A stretch of DNA of 64,000 nucleotides, taken from the NCBI RefSeq assembly GCF_011751885.2, contig NZ_CP061771.1, positions 868,001 to 932,000 on the forward strand, read 5' to 3'. This stretch comes from Salinibacterium sp. ZJ450 (GTDB taxonomy: Bacteria; Actinomycetota; Actinomycetes; Actinomycetales; Microbacteriaceae). Position 1 is the first letter of the stretch. Each line of letters opens with the position of its first letter. Positions 51,230 through 58,658 of the stretch are shown piece by piece. A program made the position numbers and the translations under genes. Under the pieces are notes generated by a model that had not been told where the DNA came from, made no database searches, and saw nothing but the letters and a program-made list of their open reading frames with translations.

Positions 51230-52050
51230 TGACTCGCATCTGGCACCAGAGCTTCACCGTGCTCGACGACGTGCCGCACTACCGTGACGCGCTGCGCCGC
51301 CACTTGGGTTCGGTCGCCCGCCCTGGCACCGAAATCGACTTCCACGGCATGCGGCCCGGCACGTACCCGTCCGACTACCCGGGCACCCACATCGGCTACG
51401 CCTACCTGAGCGGGCTGCACAAGGAGCAGTTCGTCTCGGCCGCGCTGCAAGCCCAGGACGAGGGCTACGACGCGTTCCTGATCGCCACCATCCCTGATAC
51501 CGGGTACGAGGAGATCCGCACCCTTGTCGACATCCCTGTAATTGCGCTCGGCCAGACCTCGGTGCTCGCGGCCGCCCAGCTCAGTGACCGTGTCGGCATC
51601 GTCAACTTCATCGCTGCACTGGAGCCGCAGCTGCGACGCAACATGCGCAACTACGGGCTGGAGCGACTGGTCGGGCCGATCACCCAGGTGGATGCCGCGT
51701 TCAGCGATGTGATGGCCGCCTACGCCGACCCCGCCCCGCTGGTCGCCGCGTTTGAGGCGGCCGCTCGCGAGGTGATCGCGCAGGGCGCCACGGTGATCGT
51801 GCCGGGAGAAGGTCCGTTGAACGTGTTCCTCGCCGAGCAGGGCATCGCGCGGGTGGACGAGGTGCCGGTGCTCGACTGCCTGGGCACGGCACTGTCGGTG
51901 GCGGAGCGTCGGGCCGACCAGTATCGTCGCACCGGCTATCGACCGGCCCGGGTGGGGTTCTATGGCGAGCAGCCGCCGCGTGCCCTGCTCGACGCGGCGC
52001 GTTCCTGGTATGGCGTGACCGGTGCCCTCGACGCCCGCGAGGACGCCTGA
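51229..52050 (+). CDS. Asp/Glu/hydantoin racemase-fold protein without the catalytic Cys pair
   Basis: A 273-residue protein whose halves match the racemase superfamily: AFLIATIPDTGYEEIR (normally a Cys before the Asp) and GATVIVPGEGPLNVFL (normally Gly-Cys). Both catalytic Cys are replaced, by Thr and Glu. Superfamily members include maleate isomerase and hydantoin or glutamate racemase. A Cys occurs later in VLDCLGTAL. The start overlaps the previous stop (TGATG). The family's role in this operon is unknown. Confidence 0.78.
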   Translation: MTRIWHQSFTVLDDVPHYRDALRRHLGSVARPGTEIDFHGMRPGTYPSDYPGTHIGYAYLSGLHKEQFVSAALQAQDEGYDAFLIATIPDTGYEEIRTLVDIPVIALGQTSVLAAAQLSDRVGIVNFIAALEPQLRRNMRNYGLERLVGPITQVDAAFSDVMAAYADPAPLVAAFEAAAREVIAQGATVIVPGEGPLNVFLAEQGIARVDEVPVLDCLGTALSVAERRADQYRRTGYRPARVGFYGEQPPRALLDAARSWYGVTGALDAREDA

Positions 52051-52087
52051 CATTCAGTTCGAGCCAGCGGGCCTGCGCGGCGGTGCC

Positions 52088-53647
52088 TCAGGCCAGCAGG
52101 CCCACTCGGCGGCCGAACACGGCGCCCAGCGCGAGCCCCGCTCCGCCCGGGTAGCCGCCCCAGTAGATGCCGCCCAGCATTTCGCCGGACACGAACAGGC
52201 CGGCGATCGGAGCGCCGTGCTCGTCGAGCACACGCCCGTCCACGTCACTGGCGATACCGCCGTAGGTGAAGGTGATGCCGCAGGTCACCGGGTAGGCGTA
52301 GAACGGCGGTGCCGCTAACTCCACCGCCCAGTTGCTCTTCGGCGGCGCGACATCCGCCCGCCTGCCGTCCTTGATTGTCGGGTCGAACGCGGCGTCCGGG
52401 GTGATCGACGCGTTGAACTCCAACACGGTTTCGGTAAGGCCCGCCGGGTCGATGCCGGCCTGCCTCGCCAAATCCTCGACCGTGTCGGCGATCACGACCG
52501 AGATGCCCGGCATGTCGTACTGGTCGGGCCGCAAGAGCTCCCTGGTGCGTGAATCGAAGAGCTGGAAGGCGATGTTGCCGGGCTGGGCGAGCACTTCCTT
52601 CCCCAACTTCGAGTAGGTGTAGTTACGAAAGTCGGCGCCCTCATCGAAGAACCGCTCGCCGTCGCGGTTCACGACGATGCCGAGCGGATAGCTCAACCGG
52701 GCGAGCCGGTTGGTCAGCTCCCGGTTGCTCGAGTTCTCGGCATACCAGGCGTCCAGTTGCACGGCATGCACCGTGTCCCAGTCGCCATCGCGGGCGGCGC
52801 CCACCTCGAGCGCCGCCGAGATCAGGTCGCCGGTGCTGTACGGCGTGCCGCGCACCACGACCTGGTCCCAGCCCGCGCCGAGGTGCTCGGTGAGCAGTTC
52901 AGGGTTGGCGTGATAGCCGCCGGCGGCGAGGATGACCGAGCCCGCCGCGAGCTGCTGTCGTCCGTTCGGGGTATCGACGACAACACCGGTCACCCGGTCG
53001 CCGTCGGTTGTCAGGGCGGTGACGCGGTGCTGGTACCGGATGTCGACGCCGAGGTTTCCGGCGATGCGGGTGTAATCCTCAATCATGCCGACACCGCCGC
53101 CGACATTGCCGACGTGGAGGCCGCCCCAGAACAACCAGCCGCCGTCCGTCTGTGAGTAGGCCTGCCGGCCGTACAGCAGCTCGTATCGCATGCCGAGGCC
53201 GTGCAGCCAGCGCAGAGTGTCGTGGCTGTCGCCGACCAGCACGGCGGTGCGGTCCGGATCGTTGCGTCCGCCGCTCAGGCTGGTGATGTCCGCGACGTAC
53301 TCCTCGGCGGAGTAGGGCGGCACCACGGTACGCTCGTGCCGCGGGTCGGCGTCGAGGATGTCGCGCAGGTCGTCGAGTCCGCCATGCGTAATGCGGGTCG
53401 CGCCCGCCGTGTAGTAGCTGTTGCCGCCCGCCGCATCGCGAGGCGCCTTCTCCAGCAGCACCACCCGTCGGCCCCGTTCAACGGCGGCGAGCGCCGCCGC
53501 GAAGCCGGCGTTGCCGCCTCCGACCACGATCACGTCGGCTGCACCGGCTGCACCGGCTGCACCAGCGACATCGGCGGCACCGACAGCACCAGCGGCGGCT
53601 CCGGCGGCACCGATTGCACCAGGCTCATCGGCCCGATCGGCGTTCAT
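52088..53647 (-). CDS. FAD-dependent oxidoreductase, TcuA-like, with Ala/Gly repeat head
   Basis: A 519-residue flavoprotein: low-complexity Gly-Ala head (residues about 10-38), then VIVVGGGNAGFAAALAAVERG, EKAPRDAAGGNSYYTAG and a late GLFVSGEMLGGIYWGGYPGGAGLALGAVFGR. The GGGNA and AAGGNS forms are shared with tricarballylate dehydrogenase TcuA (tricarballylate to cis-aconitate). Substrate class is inference. It overlaps the flavin reductase stop (ATGA) and lies convergent to the racemase-fold gene. Confidence 0.86.
   Translation of the reverse strand: MNADRADEPGAIGAAGAAAGAVGAADVAGAAGAAGAADVIVVGGGNAGFAAALAAVERGRRVVLLEKAPRDAAGGNSYYTAGATRITHGGLDDLRDILDADPRHERTVVPPYSAEEYVADITSLSGGRNDPDRTAVLVGDSHDTLRWLHGLGMRYELLYGRQAYSQTDGGWLFWGGLHVGNVGGGVGMIEDYTRIAGNLGVDIRYQHRVTALTTDGDRVTGVVVDTPNGRQQLAAGSVILAAGGYHANPELLTEHLGAGWDQVVVRGTPYSTGDLISAALEVGAARDGDWDTVHAVQLDAWYAENSSNRELTNRLARLSYPLGIVVNRDGERFFDEGADFRNYTYSKLGKEVLAQPGNIAFQLFDSRTRELLRPDQYDMPGISVVIADTVEDLARQAGIDPAGLTETVLEFNASITPDAAFDPTIKDGRRADVAPPKSNWAVELAAPPFYAYPVTCGITFTYGGIASDVDGRVLDEHGAPIAGLFVSGEMLGGIYWGGYPGGAGLALGAVFGRRVGLLA
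53530..53622. repeat. GCACCGGCT-type microsatellite in the flavoprotein head
   Basis: Imperfect 9-bp repeats encode the Gly/Ala-rich N-terminus before the FAD motif. The frame is unaffected because the unit is a multiple of three. Confidence 0.6.
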
Positions 53648-54840
53648 CGGGCCGATTCCTGCAGTCGCCCGCTCGGAAGCATTCCGCCGACGGCCAGGGT
53701 CGCCGCTGCCGCCGTGTCGATGAGTCTTTCGGCGTACTGGTGGATCGCTGCGGTGGAGATCCGGCCGGGCGGTCCCCACAGGGTGAGGGTCAAGGCGACG
53801 CTGCCGTCTGGTCCGAAGACGGGGGCAGACAGCGACCGCAGTTCGTGAGAGACCGACTCGTCGAGGTCGCCGGCGTTGTATCCGACGGTGACGCGCTTGA
53901 TGGCGTCGCGCAGCGTGTCGGACGAGACCTCCGGGTCCTTGGAGTTCACCTTTGTCGAGAGTGACTCCAGGCGCTCACCGTCCGTGTGCCCGATGGCGAT
54001 GCTGTAGCCGCGCTCCAGGATCCGGTCGGGTGCCTGCCGCTGGATCTCGACCTGGTGCTCCGGCACGTCGCTGCCGAGCCGGTCGAGCCAGTGCTGGCGC
54101 AGTCGGTCGTCGCCCCAGGCGGCGAAGACGCCGCCGAGGGGCGGCATGAACGGAACCCGTTGCCCCACCCTCGTGGGCGATTGCGCTGTCTTGGCGCGGC
54201 CGGCCGCGGCGGTGAGCACCAGTTCGTCGCGCACCAGGGAGATCGCGGTCACCTCGCTGTCGCAGTCGGCGGCGAGCTCCTCCATGTGCGGGCGGGCGAG
54301 ATCGACGAGTCGGAGCTGGTCCACCAGGTCGGCGTCACCCGCAGCGAGCGACTGGGGCAGGAACGAACCGTATCCGCCGCGAAAGAACAGCAGCGGATTC
54401 GTGGCGCCGAGCACGTCAAGGTCGGTCACCAGTCCGATCACGATCTCGTGGTCGCCGGCATCGTGCACGGCGACGGTCTCGCAGTCCACGAACGCGACGC
54501 TCGCCTCGATGATGGGGGAGCCGCCCGCCGAGGGGCGCCAGGGGATGCCGGCGAGCTTGTCGGTCTTGCGGGTCGCCACCTGCCGGCACACCGCCTCCTG
54601 CGTATCGCTCAGAATGTTAATGCAGAACCGGCTGCCTGCAGCGCGGATGGCCGCCCACGAGCCGGAGTTCTTCTGCGGCATGAACGCCACCAGTGGCGGG
54701 TCAAGCGATACCGAACTGAAGGTTCCCACCGTCATTCCGAGGGGCTGGCCATCGGCATCCGTTGCGGTCACCACGACGACGCCCGTCGGATACTGTCCCA
54801 AAACCTGGCGGAACCGGGCCGCCACCGTGTCAGTCGTCAT
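53644..54840 (-). CDS. Flavin reductase fused to an IclR-type ligand-binding domain
   Basis: A 398-residue fusion. Residues 1-165 are an HpaC/FMN-reductase split barrel (QYPTGVVVVTATDADGQPLGMTVG, SVSLDPPLVAFM, FCINILSDTQ). Residues about 175-395 match the IclR effector-binding domain (RPHMEELAADCDSEV, RVGQRVPFMPPLGGVFAAW, ILERGYSIAIG) without any DNA-binding helix-turn-helix. It would supply reduced flavin to a partner oxygenase or oxidoreductase, with the IclR part sensing a metabolite. ATG 54840 has GAGG upstream; ATG 54855 lacks a site. O2 lies 33 bp upstream. Confidence 0.85.
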   Translation of the reverse strand: MTTDTVAARFRQVLGQYPTGVVVVTATDADGQPLGMTVGTFSSVSLDPPLVAFMPQKNSGSWAAIRAAGSRFCINILSDTQEAVCRQVATRKTDKLAGIPWRPSAGGSPIIEASVAFVDCETVAVHDAGDHEIVIGLVTDLDVLGATNPLLFFRGGYGSFLPQSLAAGDADLVDQLRLVDLARPHMEELAADCDSEVTAISLVRDELVLTAAAGRAKTAQSPTRVGQRVPFMPPLGGVFAAWGDDRLRQHWLDRLGSDVPEHQVEIQRQAPDRILERGYSIAIGHTDGERLESLSTKVNSKDPEVSSDTLRDAIKRVTVGYNAGDLDESVSHELRSLSAPVFGPDGSVALTLTLWGPPGRISTAAIHQYAERLIDTAAAATLAVGGMLPSGRLQESAR

Positions 54841-54873
54841 GACAATCCTCACCATTGAGTCGCACTACTTCTC

Positions 54874-54889
54874 TGTAGTGATCACTACA
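54874..54889. promoter_or_regulatory. Operator O2, TGTAGTGATCACTACA
   Basis: A perfect 16-bp palindrome between the second TetR gene and the flavin reductase gene, identical to O3. Confidence 0.78.
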
Positions 54890-54928
54890 ATGACACCAAA
54901 GAGGATGACGCGCAATACGCCGGCCGGG

Positions 54929-55555
54929 TTAGAGGTCGGCTTCGGCTTCGGCGATAGCGGTCTCCACGACCGTGACGATCAGGTCGACGAACGTGTCGGG
55001 GTCCCAGAGATCGGCGATCTGGTAGGCGAGGAACAGGCCGTCGGTGAGTGCGATGATCAGCGTCGCCAGTCGGTGCGGCAGGGCAGGCTGGCGGGCAATC
55101 AGGTCGGCGTCGATGGATGCCGCGAACCAGCGGGCGAGCGCGTCGGCCACCTCCTCGCGCACCTGCAGGAACAGCGCGCGCCCCACTGGCTCGGTTTCAC
55201 GCCGTTCCAGGGCGAGCATGTGGCCGATCCGCAGGAACTCGGGTGCCGACGGCAGGGAGCGGCTTGAGTGGTGGAGCAGCCTGCGCAGGCCATCGCCGAC
55301 ACTGATATCTGCCGGGAACGGCTCCCAGGCCGGCTGCTCGGCGTTCCACTCCCGGAAGCTGTGCCGCACGACTTCGGCGAGCAGGTCGTCCTTGTCCGTG
55401 AAGAACCAGTAGAGCGAGCTGGCGGGCAGCCCCGACCGTTCGCAGATGCGCGAGATGGTGGTGCCCTCGTAGCCACGCTCGGCGGCAATCTCGGCGGCCG
55501 CTTTGAGGATCCGCAGCCGTGATTCTTCTGGCTGGGCCGTGTCGACGGCGCTCAT
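54929..55555 (-). CDS. TetR-family regulator
   Basis: A 208-residue TetR protein: N-terminal helix-turn-helix (ILKAAAEIAAERGYEGTTISRICERSGLPASSLYWFFTDKDDLLAEV) and a helical ligand domain. It overlaps the upstream TetR gene by the ATGA start/stop and shares clear similarity with it, so they are a duplicated pair, perhaps a heterodimer. Likely binds O1-O3 with or instead of its partner. Confidence 0.92.
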   Translation of the reverse strand: MSAVDTAQPEESRLRILKAAAEIAAERGYEGTTISRICERSGLPASSLYWFFTDKDDLLAEVVRHSFREWNAEQPAWEPFPADISVGDGLRRLLHHSSRSLPSAPEFLRIGHMLALERRETEPVGRALFLQVREEVADALARWFAASIDADLIARQPALPHRLATLIIALTDGLFLAYQIADLWDPDTFVDLIVTVVETAIAEAEADL

Positions 55556-56190
55556 GAGGCCACCTGCGTCAGTCGCCGGGCCGCCACGGCGAGGCCCGAG
55601 GCTACGGTGTCGACCAGCCAGTCCAGGTCCCAGCCGCGGTTTGCGTTGGCGCCGACGAACAGCCCGTCCATGGCGGCGAGGTGGAAGCGTGCGAGGGTGA
55701 TCGCAACATCAGGACTAGTGCCAGGATGCTCCTGCTCGAGCAGCCCCGACCACCACTCGGTGAGCCGGGCCAGCGTGTCCTGACGGATCTCGATGTACCG
55801 CCCTCGGGCGGCGGGCTCCTTAACGCGGTGTTCCAGCGCCAGCATCAGCCCCAGCCGCCAGAACTCGGGTTTCCGGCTGAAGGCGGCGGCCGCGTCGCGG
55901 AACCGGGCATGCACCTGCTCCTCGAACGGCGTCTGGGTAACGGATGCCTTCCAGGTCGGACCGACCTCCCGCCAGTTGCGGTAGCTGAACTCCAGCACTT
56001 CGGCGAGCAGGGAGTCTTTGTTCTTGAAATGCCAGTAGATCGAGCTGGCCGGCAATCCGGTCTTCTCGGTCACCAGTGCCACGCTCGTGCCGTCGTAGCC
56101 GCGTTCGGCCGCGATTTCCAATGCGGCTTCCAGAATGCGCTGTCGCGACACATCGCCCTGCTGGTGGTGGCGGTCAGTCTTGCGCGGCAT
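55552..56190 (-). CDS. TetR-family regulator
   Basis: A 212-residue TetR protein: ILEAALEIAAERGYDGTSVALVTEKTGLPASSIYWHFKNKDSLLAEV, then the ligand domain (RFRDAAAAFSRKPEFWRLGLMLALEHR). The HTH is nearly identical to the neighbour's. Divergent from the importer operon, with O3 in between at 72 bp from its start, so it probably controls both directions. Confidence 0.92.
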   Translation of the reverse strand: MPRKTDRHHQQGDVSRQRILEAALEIAAERGYDGTSVALVTEKTGLPASSIYWHFKNKDSLLAEVLEFSYRNWREVGPTWKASVTQTPFEEQVHARFRDAAAAFSRKPEFWRLGLMLALEHRVKEPAARGRYIEIRQDTLARLTEWWSGLLEQEHPGTSPDVAITLARFHLAAMDGLFVGANANRGWDLDWLVDTVASGLAVAARRLTQVAS

Positions 56191-56261
56191 TGCTTGGGGC
56201 TCCGGTCCAGTTCTCGTGCTTGCTGTTCCGACACCCTACAAGCTACAGTTCACGAAACACG

Positions 56262-56279
56262 CTGTAGTGATCACTACAG
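56262..56279. promoter_or_regulatory. Operator O3, CTGTAGTGATCACTACAG
   Basis: A perfect 18-bp palindrome in the 133-bp gap between the TetR pair and the importer operon. CTACAAGCTACAG at 56236-56248 carries two further half-sites. Confidence 0.78.
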
Positions 56280-56323
56280 AGTAAAACCTAGCACCTTGCA
56301 CCCGAATCCGCTTCAAAGGCGAA

Positions 56324-57670
56324 ATGGAGACAGAACGAATGGTTCTTGCAGACATGGGTCGGCGGCGCAGCCGCTGGACGCTCACCCTCACATCCGTAGC
56401 GGCGGGAACTCTCCTGCTCGCGGGTTGCGCCGGCGGCGCAACCGCCCAGCCCGGCAGTGACACGACCGGGGACGCGCCGGAGGCGGCGCAGCTCGGCGAA
56501 ATTCTCGGTGTCGAGGGCGGTGAAGCAGCCGGCGAGGGAGTCGAATGGACGCTCGGCGCCGCGCTACCCCTCTCCGGACCCGGCGCCCCCGAGGGCAAGG
56601 AGATGCGCCAGGCCATCGAACTTGCGATCGAACAGATCGAGGCATCCGGCGGCCCGTCCATCAGCCTCTCCGCCAAGGACATCAAGAACCCCGACCCGGT
56701 GGCGGCGAAACAGGCGGCAACCGAACTCGCCGAGGAAGGTGTCGCCGGCAAGATCAGCACCTACGGTGACGCGCTGGGGGCGATGATCGAAGACACCATC
56801 GCGAGCAAGATGCTCACCCTGGACGGCGTCGGCGGTGCCCAGCCCCACCTGATCGGCACCCCGTACTACTACGGCACCACCGCCGTGGCACCCGCCGACG
56901 TGCTGCCCGGCGCGATGGAATGGCTGAAAGAATCCGAGTCCGGCGCCAAGACCGTCGGCCTGGTCGGCTGGGAACTCGGGCCACTGAACGACCCGATCCG
57001 AGCAGATTTCAGCGCCAAAGTAGAGGAAGCCGGTCTGGAGTTCAACGGACTCTGGGAGACCGTGTCACCGATGACGCAGGACTTCGCCAGCCTGATCACC
57101 AAGATCAAGGCGAACCAGCCCGATGTCATCTTCATCGGCATGGGCGCCCAGGCTCCTGGCGCGTTCACGAGCCAGGCGGTTGCGGCGGGAATCGACTCCA
57201 CCCTGATCGGCATCGAGTTCACGAAGACGGCGCTGGACGCCTCGAAGGGCAGTTTCGACGCCGGCGCCTACCACTTCGCAATGAACTACTTCGACGCGAC
57301 CAACCCGACCAACCCGCTGGCCGAGTACTTCGTCGAGACCTATTCCGCGAAGTACCCTGACTCGCCGGAGCCGTCGTTCTACGCCGCCAACGCGTACGAG
57401 AACACGTTGGCGTTCTGGCAGTTCCTCCGCGGCACCATCGAGGCCGGCGGCGATGTCACCAGCGGCGACGACCTTGTGGCGGCACTGGAGGCCAACCCCG
57501 ATCTGCCGAGCCTGTACGGCGGCGACGACAGCACGGTCGGTGTCACCACGATCAACCTGGAAACCCACGGTGTCGCCAGCCGGGCGATGGGTGTCTACCA
57601 GTGGAAGGACGGCAGCGCCCACGCGCTCGCCACGTTCGACATCGACGCAGCCGATTTCGAACTGAAGTAA
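56324..57670 (+). CDS. ABC importer substrate-binding lipoprotein (LivK type)
   Basis: A 448-residue lipoprotein: signal peptide with lipobox LLLAGC at residues about 31-36, then the type I periplasmic-binding fold (GAALPLSGPGAPEGKEMRQAIELA, VGLVGWELGPLND, FASLITKIKANQPDVIFIGM, PSFYAANAYENTLAFW). HAAT-family binding proteins take amino acids, amides, urea or aromatic and small organic acids. ATG 56324 has AAAGG; ATG 56339 with GGAG is equally possible and would not change the mature protein. Confidence 0.9.
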   Translation: METERMVLADMGRRRSRWTLTLTSVAAGTLLLAGCAGGATAQPGSDTTGDAPEAAQLGEILGVEGGEAAGEGVEWTLGAALPLSGPGAPEGKEMRQAIELAIEQIEASGGPSISLSAKDIKNPDPVAAKQAATELAEEGVAGKISTYGDALGAMIEDTIASKMLTLDGVGGAQPHLIGTPYYYGTTAVAPADVLPGAMEWLKESESGAKTVGLVGWELGPLNDPIRADFSAKVEEAGLEFNGLWETVSPMTQDFASLITKIKANQPDVIFIGMGAQAPGAFTSQAVAAGIDSTLIGIEFTKTALDASKGSFDAGAYHFAMNYFDATNPTNPLAEYFVETYSAKYPDSPEPSFYAANAYENTLAFWQFLRGTIEAGGDVTSGDDLVAALEANPDLPSLYGGDDSTVGVTTINLETHGVASRAMGVYQWKDGSAHALATFDIDAADFELK

Positions 57671-57739
57671 CCATCCCGGCAGCGGGCGGGCGATTACGGT
57701 CGCCCGCCCGCTGACGGATCACCTTCCGGAGGCAGACCC

Positions 57740-58642
57740 ATGGAAGATTTCCTTCAACTCACCATCAACGGGGTGTTCCGCGGCGCCTTCTACGGCGCCC
57801 TCGGAGCCGGGCTTGCGCTCATCCTCGGTGTGACAGGGCGTTTTCACTTCTCCTATGCGCTGACCTACACCGTTGCGCCGTTCGCCGCGTACGGCATCGC
57901 GCAGGCGGTTGGACTGTCGTTCTGGCCGGCGGCGCTGGTCGGTGTGCTGGCGGCCGTGCTGCTCAGCGTGGCCATCGAACTGCTCATCTACCGTCCGGTG
58001 GCAGCCCGGGCCGGCGCCAACACGCTGCTCGCTGTCATGGTCTCCTCGCTGGGGTTCAGCATCGTCGGTGTGGCGCTGTTGCAGTTGCTGCTCGGCAGCG
58101 GCAGTGTGCCGTTCTACGGTCCTCCGCTGCAGGCGATCACCGTCGGACCGGTGCTGTTCACCAACTTCGACCTGTTCCAGGCCATCACCTCGGTGGTGCT
58201 CGTGCTGGCGCTGACCGGACTGCTGGTGTGGACACCGCTCGGCCGCAGCATCCGCGCCACCCGCAGCAATCCACAACTGGCCGGCGCTCTCGGCATCCGC
58301 ACGTCGCGCATCAACATCGTCGTGTTCGCGATCGGCGGGCTCATTACCGGGGTGTGCGCGATCTGGTACGGACTCCAGTACACCGTCGATCCGATCATGG
58401 GCGACCGGGTGATCATTTACAGCTTTGTGGTCGCCTTCCTCGCCGGCACCCGCAGCAGCCCGCTGCGCGCTCTTGCCGTCGGCGCCGTCGTGGCGTTGCT
58501 GGAGCAGTGGGCAACCCTCGTGCTGTCGGTGCAGTGGTCGCAGACCGCGGTCTTCCTCGTGCTGGTGGTGTACATGATCGCGCTGTCGACACAGCGCATC
58601 TGGCGCCCCTGGCTCACCAACCGTTCGCGGGCAACCGCCTGA
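57740..58642 (+). CDS. ABC importer permease (LivH type)
   Basis: A 300-residue permease with eight or so membrane segments and the LivH pattern: NGVFRGAFYGALGAGLALILGVTG at the start, VYRPV-like IYRPVAARAG, and the EAA-like loop GRSIRATRSNPQLAGALGI. GGAGG precedes the ATG. Second gene of the importer operon. Confidence 0.92.
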   Translation: MEDFLQLTINGVFRGAFYGALGAGLALILGVTGRFHFSYALTYTVAPFAAYGIAQAVGLSFWPAALVGVLAAVLLSVAIELLIYRPVAARAGANTLLAVMVSSLGFSIVGVALLQLLLGSGSVPFYGPPLQAITVGPVLFTNFDLFQAITSVVLVLALTGLLVWTPLGRSIRATRSNPQLAGALGIRTSRINIVVFAIGGLITGVCAIWYGLQYTVDPIMGDRVIIYSFVVAFLAGTRSSPLRALAVGAVVALLEQWATLVLSVQWSQTAVFLVLVVYMIALSTQRIWRPWLTNRSRATA

Positions 58643-58658
58643 TCCCGCGAGGACTCAC

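Noticed and set aside
50612-52050. Assigning the maleamate/maleate (nicotinate) pathway from isochorismatase plus racemase families
   Set aside because: Both proteins lack the cysteines those enzymes need, and no nicotinate hydroxylase genes are present.
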